Assembly (NCBI GenBank): GCA_024364805.1
Contig: CM044495.1
Location: forward strand, 47,561,330-47,598,281
Source: Euprymna scolopes
Lineage: Eukaryota > Mollusca > Cephalopoda > Sepiida > Sepiolidae
DNA: 36,952 nucleotides
Direction of reading: 5' to 3'
Shown one piece after another: positions 30,615-36,952 of this stretch. Both the position numbers and the translations under genes were made by a program. How positions within the stretch are numbered: position 1 is the stretch's first letter; each line of letters opens with the position of its first letter. Below the pieces are notes generated by a model. It saw only the letters and a program-made list of their open reading frames with translations, had not been told where the DNA came from and ran no database searches.

Positions 30615-30700
30615 CTTAACTAAGTATCACCTGTAACCAAGATTTGAACCTTCAAACTTCCCAAAAAGTGTCACTTAGAACTGATTGTTAATATTTTTAT
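30615..30700 (-). mobile_element. Possible tRNA-derived SINE head
   Basis: On the minus strand TTCTAAGTGACAC resembles an A box and GGTTCAAATCTTG a B box, spaced as in a tRNA. No full tRNA fold. Similar in style to 20843-20965. Confidence 0.35.
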
Positions 30701-30960
30701 CCGGTGCATCACATATCCATGTTCGACATAAGTATTCCTGAGCCCGACAAGATACACAACTGTAGAATTCTATGGGACTGAATTGTTTAGATAATGATTG
30801 GTTCTTCATCTTATTTAGATTCTTTGGACTACTGTTTTCATCTTGAGTGTTATTTGCACAACGTTTCTGTCCCTGCATCTTCTGACCTTCTTCAGTTGTA
30901 TTTTGTCTAACTCAAAAATGTTTATATTGAACTCGGGAATCTGCACGGAATTTTGGATAG
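30701..30960 (-). mobile_element. SINE-like repeat with hammerhead-core-like hairpin, copy D
   Basis: On the minus strand: AAAATTCCGTGCAGATTCCCGAGTTC near 30950-30925 (shared family block), ACAACTGAAGA ending at 30889, GGTCA, a ten-base loop, GGACA and GAAAC (30867-30863), then GTTGTGCAAATAACACTCAAGATGA. Three inner stem pairs remain. In this copy ACAAC and GTTGT on the two flanks can pair perfectly, closing the motif. The tail AGTAGTCCAAAGAAT is shared with copy B. It is placed head to head with copy B. Confidence 0.6.
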
Positions 30961-30964
30961 AACC

Positions 30965-31320
30965 CTTTATTTAATTCACAGGAGGTGGGGGTAACTGCTC
31001 TTGTTCCGTTAGTCATGGCTGAATGGAAATCTTATATAATTTGCAATTGTATTTTTGGGTCGCCTGCAATAAGAATATTCAGGAATCTAGCATTTACAAC
31101 TGAATTTCACCAAGTACTCTATCCATTTCGCCATCGGTCCTTGTGGAGATGCACCCGAAGAAGGTCAGAGGTTACATTGACCGAGACGTTGTTCATATAA
31201 CTCTCAAGATGAGAACAGTAGTCCAAAGAATTAAAATAATATTAACAGTTGAAGGAGTTCGGAATTTACATTGTTGAAATGTTGTGAGATTCGCATTAAG
31301 GATCTTAACGTAATATTGTG
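30965..31320 (+). mobile_element. SINE-like repeat with two tandem motif copies, B and B'
   Basis: The left part CTCTTGTTCCGTTAGTCATGG matches copy E. First motif: CCGAAGA at 31155-31161, GGTCA at 31163-31167, TGACC at 31178-31182 and GAGAC at 31183-31187. All five pairs form, with the fifth pair A-T where copy A has G-C. Then AACTCTCAAGATGAGAACAG and TCCAAAGAATTAAAATAAT. A second, more diverged motif begins at 31249 (TTGAAGGAGTTCGGAATTTACAT), followed by GAAATGTTGTG and GCATTAAGGATCTTAACG. The repeat distance is 94 bases. Confidence 0.65.
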
Positions 31321-31410
31321 TTTTATAATTACAAATTTAACTGAAACAGATTTTCACTTGTAAATTATTTTTTGCCTTGCTTTTGTTTTGTTTATTTTTT
31401 TTTATTTTTA

Positions 31411-31590
31411 TGGAAATCGCTCTAGACAAGGCATGAAGTCACTTGATGTAAGCAGCTAAAATAACTATGTCAAAAACTAGTCAACAGTAAGTGATAAATG
31501 GATACATTTCAGAAAACAGCAATTCTTTCCCTTTTGTCAGGAACATCACTCATTGAATGTGATTATTAAAGAACAAAAAAAGGGAAAATA
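31411..31590. repeat. Dispersed repeat R3, second copy
   Basis: Direct partner of 6271-6450, with GGCATGAAGTCACTTGATGTAAG and CAGAAAACAGCAATTCTTTCCC as the clearest blocks. Confidence 0.6.
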
Positions 31591-32615
31591 GCGTATCAAC
31601 CCATTTCAGAGTATTTCATACATTGTTTAGTTAAAAGATTTTATCTTTAAACTTTTTAATATTTTCAGATATTTATTCATGGTGTAAATATAGGTTTCAT
31701 CTCATTTGGGATCAATTCTCAATTGAGCCATACAAAAAACTAACAAATAAATTATAATCCAATTAAAATATAATCCCATAGTGTACAATTCTAAACCAGT
31801 TACTTTTAGCTACTAATATAATTGGGGTGCTGAAGATATATTTGGTTCTTCTTTCTGTGCTTCTTTATATTCTTTATTTTATTATGCACTTTCTTTTTTC
31901 TTCTCACACTATACCAATATTTATCTATTGACCCAATCTTGTTTTTCCTGTCGACTCCATATTTGCCACTCGAAAACTAAGAACGACAAAAATAGTACCT
32001 TAAGGTGTATTCCTCTGCCTCCATTTAATCTTTTTCTCAGCATCCAACCAGATAACTTGCTACTGTTACACGGTTCCATTAATGAATGTTAGCCAAATAT
32101 TAAGACCCTGACGTCTTGATGTGCAACTGCTTCTGTCAGACAATCTCTCTCTTTTTTAAATTTTTTTTTCTAACCGTTTTAGACTTTTGTGTTATTTCTC
32201 CATCTTCTGATCTTTAAATACCGCCTTTTTATGCAACATTGACAAGAAATCCAAGAAAAGTAGAGAAAAGAAGAGAGGAATAAAACAAAATATACTAAAT
32301 TTATAAGACGGGGGGGAAAAAGTCTTCAAGCAATCTGCCGCTACTTTTGAGTACGATCGCTATTCGGAACAAAACTTTACTAAAAGTCATTTAATCATGA
32401 TGGGTTTTGCCATAAGATAGGTTCAATACAATGCATTAGTAAACTTCCCTGAATGACATATTCAAATAGATTACATAGATAGATAGAGAATGAGAACTCA
32501 GAGACGGACGCAAAGATAGATATGAACAGACTAAGAGATACAGACACATTAGAAAAATGTGATCCGTTGAAGCACCCACTGAGCTTGAGTTACCTTGCCT
32601 TAATCAAGATTCATT
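31591..32615. other. No gene found
   Basis: AT-rich. No element ends, RNA gene or credible coding frame recognised. Confidence 0.5.
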
Positions 32616-32830
32616 TATGCTTTCTATAAATGTTAATTTTGACCATATTCTCACCGGGCTTCACTTTGGCCGAGCGGTTTGTTTCTTGCTAATGAGGTCA
32701 GAGATGGCTTTGTGGCCAGGTTCGAATCTCCTAGTCGGGGGTAATCATGACTCCCTGCACTAATGATTCCGGAAAGGATGAACCATTAGTATCTGTAAGT
32801 ATATAAAAATAATTTTAGTAATAATTATAT
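32616..32830 (+). mobile_element. tRNA-derived SINE, first of a duplicated pair
   Basis: TGGCCGAGCGGTT at 32667-32679 is a tRNA-Ser/Leu-style A box, and GGTTCGAATCTC at 32719-32730 is a good B box. The 40-base spacing suits a tRNA with a variable arm or a degenerate one. No complete cloverleaf is visible. The body after the B box (GTAATCATGACTCCCTGCAC, ATGATTCCGGAAAGGATGAA) is shared with the second copy at 32963-33180. Confidence 0.75.
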
Positions 32831-32962
32831 CTGCCCCTTTAAGAACTGGATTCTTATTGCTGAACACTTTACGTTGAAATGAAATAAGTCGGTCACTTAA
32901 GCTCACGTGCGCAGATCGTGATGTTAAAGTCATTTGATCACTCTTGGTCTTTTTGAATGACA

Positions 32963-33180
32963 TTTATACTTTATATAAATGTTAATTTTAACTATATTCT
33001 CGTCGCAGTTCCCATTTTCCGAGTGCTTTGTTCCTTGCTAAAGGGGTCAAAAATGGCTTTGTGGACAGATTCGAATCTCCCGACCGGCGGTAATCGTGAC
33101 TACCTGCACTGATGATTTCCGAAAGGATGAAACACTAGTGTCTGTAGATATGAAAAATAATTATCGTGATAAGTATATAC
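32963..33180 (+). mobile_element. tRNA-derived SINE, second of a duplicated pair
   Basis: Same order of blocks as 32616-32830 with a period of about 349 bases: TATAAATGTTAATTTT start, a decayed A box (TTTTCCGAGTGCTTT), B box GATTCGAATCTCC at 33068-33080, GTAATCGTGACTACCTGCAC and ATGATTTCCGAAAGGATGAAAC. The A box is worse than in the first copy, and similarity extends left of the tRNA-like head. Confidence 0.75.
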
Positions 33181-33264
33181 AAATTCACCTGTCATCCCTT
33201 TTTTTAAAAGATGGACTAACCCGATCCTTGAAGACAAGATGCAAGCAAACAGAATCCACAATTT

Positions 33265-33525
33265 TTTTTTTTTAACACAGGAATCACCACTTAAGGGTTA
33301 AGGTGTATAAATATAAGTAGTGGGAATTTTGTAAATTGGATTATTTAGGGGGACGGTTCATCAAGAACTTGTTTACATTGGACTTGAAGACAATCAAATT
33401 GTAGTCGGCTGGAAAGCAGGCAAACGGAAGAGGGTTCCACAAGCGTGCATAAAGCAGCTTTGTCCATGGAATCTACATTTAAGTTTAGGCACAGATAAAG
33501 ACTGTGGGAAATTATTGAGAGTAGT
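33265..33525 (-). pseudogene. LINE family A, 3' end fragment
   Basis: Minus-strand blocks match the 20.1 kb copy: CTCAATAATTTCCCACAGTC, TGTGCCTAAACTTAAATG, TTCCATGGACAAAGC, CACGCTTGTGGAACCCTCT, AGCCGACTACAATTTGAT (DYNL), TCCAATGTAAACAAGTTCTTG (SNVNKFL) and the end GTGGTGATTCCTGTGTT followed by A9. Frame interrupted by small indels and a deletion at the SFFLRT region. Confidence 0.75.
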
Positions 33526-33559
33526 TTTGTTTTATAATTATAAATAGATAAAGGGCTTT

Positions 33560-33685
33560 GTTTAAAATTCCTTGCAGATTCCCGAGTTCGACGAGAAACA
33601 CCTGTAGTAGATCAGAGATTGCATAAACTGAAACGTTGTGAAAATAACATTCAAGATGAGAACAGTAATCCAAAGAATAAATCAT
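33560..33685 (+). mobile_element. SINE-like repeat with decayed hammerhead-core-like hairpin, copy C
   Basis: Family blocks AAAATTCCTTGCAGATTCCC, GAGTTCGACGAGAAACACCT, then CTGTAGT at 33602-33608, GAAAC at 33630-33634, GTTGTGAAAATAACATTCAA and AGTAATCCAAAGAATAA. The flanking core strands survive but the stem II pairs are mostly lost (GATCA against AAACT). Confidence 0.6.
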
Positions 33686-34180
33686 GCTCTACTTATCTGA
33701 GCGTTGAGCACTTCTGTATGGAACATGACCCTAACAATAGCGGTTCAGGCGAGATGGGGTGTGAGATTGTGCAACTCTTGCTACAATATCCTATCTTGCC
33801 GAAGGTATCCATATCTCTAGAGACTGAAAAGGCGGGCTTAATCTTAATGATTATATATTCATCGGGGATAATATTTCCAATTATTTTTATAAACATCGGT
33901 GATCCTTTCCAAACAATAATTGGAATTGGTATGGGAGAAATAAATCAGAAATAAATATTTTTAGATTTATGGACTACAGCAGTCTAAAAGGAGACTTGTA
34001 ATCTGAAAACGGGTAATACTGGGGCAGATCCCAACGGAGTCGAGTTAAGCTGAAAAGCTGCCCAGAATGTGAGAGATAGTCTATTAAGTCATCGACCAAA
34101 CTCCGACCTCTGTCCCATCGCCGTAATGCGTTGGAGTTTAGCCGACAGATTACTTCATAGATCCCTGTAGCTTTTTTACA
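33686..34180. other. No gene recognised
   Basis: A 111-codon frame (33619-33954) runs through copy C into this stretch and has no recognisable domain. A CGACCAAACTCCGACCTCTG block at 34097 resembles 7154. Confidence 0.45.
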
Positions 34181-34185
34181 AGTGC

Positions 34186-34263
34186 ATGGTGTCCAAAAAG
34201 TAACTGAAAGGTTTTGTTTTAATTTGTCTCTTTATTTTTCAGTGACTTTTAGGACACCCCGTA
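34186..34263. mobile_element. Very short mariner-type MITE
   Basis: GGTGTCCAAAAAGTAACTG near the left and the reverse complement of GGTGTCCTAAAAGTCACTG near the right form an inverted repeat of about 19 bp. GGTGTCC.AAAAGT ends are common in mariner-type elements. A TA-type boundary is visible at the right (CCCCGTA) but not clearly at the left. Only about 40 bases lie between the inverted repeats. Confidence 0.6.
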
Positions 34264-34334
34264 TTTTAATAGAATGTGCTGTAATGAATTCACAGCATTT
34301 GTGCATTATCAGCGTACATGCTCAATAAGCAACA

Positions 34335-34554
34335 AAATCCTAGCCTTTCACTATCGAGGGCTCTAGATGCCAAAAAAGCCTCCTGCTTTAATAGTTTCTT
34401 CCTACAGACTGCTAGACTCTAGAATTCCTTTCCTGCTTCTCTGACTATGCAAACCTCTAATTTTAAACATAATGGGAGGAGACATTTCACTATTAAGTCC
34501 CCACAGCTCCTAGACATGATCCTAAATAGTTGCGACTTATGTTTCAGCTGAAAA
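34335..34554 (+). pseudogene. LINE family D RT C-terminus
   Basis: Codons from about 34372 read KASCFNSFFLQTARL, then an in-frame TAG where W is expected, then NSFPASLTMQTSNFKHNGRR, HFTIKSPQLLDM and DLCFS before TGA at 34550-34552. SFF.RTARLWNSLPAS......FK is the conserved C-terminal block of CR1/Jockey-like LINE proteins. The sequence differs from family A, so it is a separate lineage. Only this end is present. Confidence 0.7.
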
Positions 34555-34615
34555 GTTGAAAGTATATAATTGACGAGATAAAAAAAAGTATAGATATTTG
34601 ATTGCTGAAACTAAC

Positions 34616-34644
<29 letters not shown>
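34616..34644. repeat. Poly-A run
   Basis: About 29 consecutive A. It lies 65 bases after the LINE D stop and could be its 3' tail. Confidence 0.8.
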
Positions 34645-34649
<5 letters not shown>

Positions 34650-35011
34650 GAAATAAATGTTACCAAAGGCAAGATAAATTACTGTTCTATCTACCTAGAT
34701 AAGGTTACTGGTGGTTGAACTTATTTTAAAGCGTTATTTTTTTTTATTTTCAAAACCAACCTAGTGTCCACTGTTTAATTATAACAAAAAATTAAACATG
34801 GCTGCCCATACATCCTGCACCAGGACCCTTATTAATAATAAATGCTACCAATCATGCGAAAAGTTGATGTTTTACCATTATTTTGTTTAGTACAATAGGT
34901 TCTGTTGTTATTATACCATGCTCCCAGGCATTAGCTTCTCTTTTGAAGGGGGCAGAGTATTATATGTTCATTCAGCATTTTTACTAGAAAAAATATGCGA
35001 TTTAAGAAAAC
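34645..35011. other. No gene found
   Basis: Nothing recognised. Confidence 0.5.
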
Positions 35012-35160
35012 ATTGCTACTATTACTAATACTACTACTACTACTAATAATAATAATACTAATAATAATACTAATAATACTACTTATAATAATAATACTAA
35101 TAATAATACTAATATTAATAATAATACTAAAACTACTACTAATAATAATAAGCAGCAGCA
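35012..35160. repeat. Compound (ACT)n/(AAT)n microsatellite
   Basis: Interleaved ACT, AAT and ATT units, then AGC units. The 76-codon leucine/isoleucine-rich frame across it is a by-product. Confidence 0.95.
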
Positions 35161-35287
35161 GGTGCCATAGAAATGCACTGTGGCATATTGTTCCTACAAT
35201 TGTCCATAAAGTAAGAAATCGTTAATTTCTATGAAGAATATATACAAAATCTAAGACTTTATCTGTTGTATGTTTTCCCATTTTTTT

Positions 35288-35289
<2 letters not shown>

Positions 35290-35328
<39 letters not shown>
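35290..35328. repeat. (CT)n microsatellite
   Basis: About 19 CT units. Confidence 0.97.
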
Positions 35329-35333
<5 letters not shown>

Positions 35334-35512
35334 CTCAAAGAATAATTGAAAATTCTTTTGTTAAATTCTCGAAAGACTTTTCAATAATTCACAAAGATTT
35401 CTCTCACTTCCTTCTGTAAAATTTCCGAAAATGTGAAAACTGGATACAATCATTTTGCTAGACGTTTTTTTTTATTTAAAAGATCGTATAATTTTTCTTA
35501 TATTATTGAGAT

Positions 35513-35539
35513 ATACATACATACATACATACATACATA
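35513..35539. repeat. (ATAC)n microsatellite
   Basis: Six to seven ATAC units followed by a TATA run. Confidence 0.95.
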
Positions 35540-35559
35540 TTATATATATGGCATTTTTT

Positions 35560-35955
35560 TTTTTAATTTTCTTTCTTTGAAGATTGTAATGCTGGGTATG
35601 GGGCAGTCAAACCAGCTGCCAACATTGCCCTGCTTTTTATTGAAACCAACCGAGAGCTCTTTTTAGTATCCTCGCTGTTCCCTTAAGTACAATTGTCTGG
35701 ACCTCTTTTGAACTTGGTTCACCAGGAATATTAGTTAGGAACGACTTCATGTTCTTCTTCATAAGCCCTGTAGCACCTATAATAACTGGTATGATTGATA
35801 TCTCCCTAAGATTTCAGTTTCTTTTCATATCCTACATGAGACCTTGATATTTGGTCTGTTTCTCTCTTTCACCTCTGTTCAGATTTCCATCATTAGGGAT
35901 ATTGCTCGGTCACAAAGAGAGCTAAAGTACAAATGCTTTAATTAAAAAACAAATT
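35560..35955 (-). pseudogene. LINE family C RT C-terminus and 3' end
   Basis: Minus-strand codons read KYQGLM, then ISIIPVIIGATGLMKK, NMKSFLTNIPGEPSSKEVQ and, after a gap, (L)KGTARILRRALG. The pattern IPV(I/V)(I/V)GA.G...K........IPG....EIQ...L.GTA.ILR..L is a recurring C-terminal module of invertebrate LINE proteins. It is followed by the 3' UTR shared with 23130-23285 (CAGGGCAATGTTGGCAGCTGG) and an A-rich tail (T run at 35556-35564 on the plus strand). Upstream, before KYQG, the frame is lost. Catalytic RT motifs absent. Clade unresolved. Confidence 0.75.
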
Positions 35956-36274
35956 ACGTCTTGGAAATTTACGTTTACAACTCATCCGCTTCTATAGATC
36001 CAGTAAGATTCGAAACCAGAACCAGAAACTAGATTTCTAAAATTCTACCCGTGAGCTAATTCCCACAATTGCTGGGAAAATGCTTTCTAGCATAAAGAAT
36101 TGAACTTGTTCAAAAAGTATCGCAAATGAAATTAACAAATAATTGTTATCACTCGCTTATATTCATTATTTAAGCAAGCATTGTTTAAAATAACAGAAAT
36201 CTTCGGCTTTATTATACCCTTTTTATGTTATAATTCAAATAAATCGTATATGTTCAAAATAATGTATTACGGAC
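35956..36274. other. No gene found
   Basis: No element or RNA gene recognised. Confidence 0.5.
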
Positions 36275-36460
36275 GTTTTCGATTCTCAATCAAATCATCA
36301 TCAAGTGAAAAAGCAAAGGATCAAAATAGATCATTTGCTTGATGCACATAGAATATACATTGTTTAGTTTGATTTTAATAGGAAAAGGTAATTTTTATTA
36401 TTATTATTATTATTGTTGTTATTGACTACATATGTTCATACATGTTTCGTCATCAGGCCA
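36275..36460 (-). repeat. Two hammerhead-core-like junctions on the minus strand
   Basis: Minus strand: GGCCTGATGACGAAACATG at 36458-36441 (CTGATGA directly joined to CGAAAC), and 145 bases further TTGATGAT, GATT, an eight-base loop, AATC, GAAAAC (36304-36275). An (ATT)n run lies between at about 36397-36415. No partner elsewhere in the window, and no cleavage-site strand was identified. Confidence 0.35.
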
Positions 36461-36705
36461 AATATTATTTGAAAACCAAATTCTTTTAATATAAAAGGCT
36501 AGTTTTGGTCTTGAAAATAATATTTGACTGAATGACGCAGTTTCTTTGAATAGAGGCTTTGCAGAAATATGTATGCACATGTGTAGCCAATAATGTTTGT
36601 AAAACTAAATATATTCTAAGCATGCTCTTTTCATTCATCGAACATTCTTTGATAAGTACAGGAGTTACAGTGGATTTACGTATAGGAAACCAAAACTATA
36701 TAACC

Positions 36706-36740
<35 letters not shown>

Positions 36741-36921
36741 GGAGAAAGGGGGGTAATTATTATTCGGTTTGTGTACATCAATTACGGATTTGCTCTATCT
36801 TGTATATTAAGCAATTTTATTACGCTGGGATTGTCTTCTATAAATATAACCTTCCAATAATATTTTGTAAGACTTGAAACTGATAGATTCACTAATATGT
36901 AATTTAATTCATTTTATTATG

Positions 36922-36952
<31 letters not shown>
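36461..36952. other. No gene found; (GA)n at 36715-36740 and (AT)n to the window end from about 36929
   Basis: Two simple repeats and otherwise unremarkable AT-rich sequence. Confidence 0.6.

Noticed and set aside
32667-32730. tRNA-Ser/Leu gene candidate
   Set aside because: Good A and B boxes but no acceptor stem pairing or clear anticodon arm, and a repeat body follows in two copies; called a SINE instead.
34995-35225. Hydrophobic Leu/Ile-rich frame that could be read as a membrane peptide
   Set aside because: Direct translation of the compound trinucleotide microsatellite.
23130-35690. Shared block at 23.13 and 35.56 kb as a conserved noncoding element
   Set aside because: The adjacent codons identify it as the 3' end of LINE family C.

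Overview
The window looks like intergenic DNA from a large, AT-rich, repeat-dense animal genome. The mix of non-LTR retrotransposon tails, tRNA-derived SINE-like repeats, Helitrons, hAT and mariner MITEs and 5S-like pseudogenes suggests a lophotrochozoan, and the repeat types recall cephalopods such as octopus. The taxonomic call is inference from repeat character; no host gene is present to confirm it. I could not support any intact host protein-coding gene. The long open frames are low-complexity or decayed transposon sequence, and no convincing exon was recognised.

Layout. 0.4-5.6 kb: a LINE tail, a better preserved RT C-terminus at 1.0-1.5 kb with a (GAT)n tail, a SINE-like repeat at 4.7 kb and a second LINE tail at 5.3-5.6 kb. 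7-12.7 kb: fragments of the commonest LINE (family A), a Helitron, a complete hAT MITE with a perfect 8-bp target duplication, and a second hAT MITE interrupted by an internally deleted mariner element. A 202-bp assembly gap follows, inside a third hAT MITE. 13-21 kb: a SINE with a Pol III A box, a short Helitron-like piece, two 5S rRNA-derived pseudogenes, LINE A tails and mariner transposase remnants. 22-25 kb: a mariner MITE, a tandem duplication and more LINE tails. 25.4-27.4 kb: a (TA)n tract, three Helitrons head to tail, and a complete hAT MITE inserted at the edge of the third. 28-36.9 kb: microsatellites, LINE tails (families A, B, C and D), a pair of duplicated tRNA-like SINEs and two SINE copies placed head to head.

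Most interesting. (1) A dispersed SINE-like repeat, five loci and six copies here, carries a hairpin flanked by CTGAAGA and GAAAC, the two conserved strands of a hammerhead ribozyme core. Two base pairs of its stem change in a compensatory way between copies. (2) The Helitrons carry an internal tRNA-like A box/B box segment and lie in tandem. (3) The two 5S-like pseudogenes share changes that depart from ordinary 5S RNA. Elements interact only by nested insertion, which gives a relative order of events: Helitron before hAT MITE near 27 kb, and hAT MITE before mariner near 10.6 kb.
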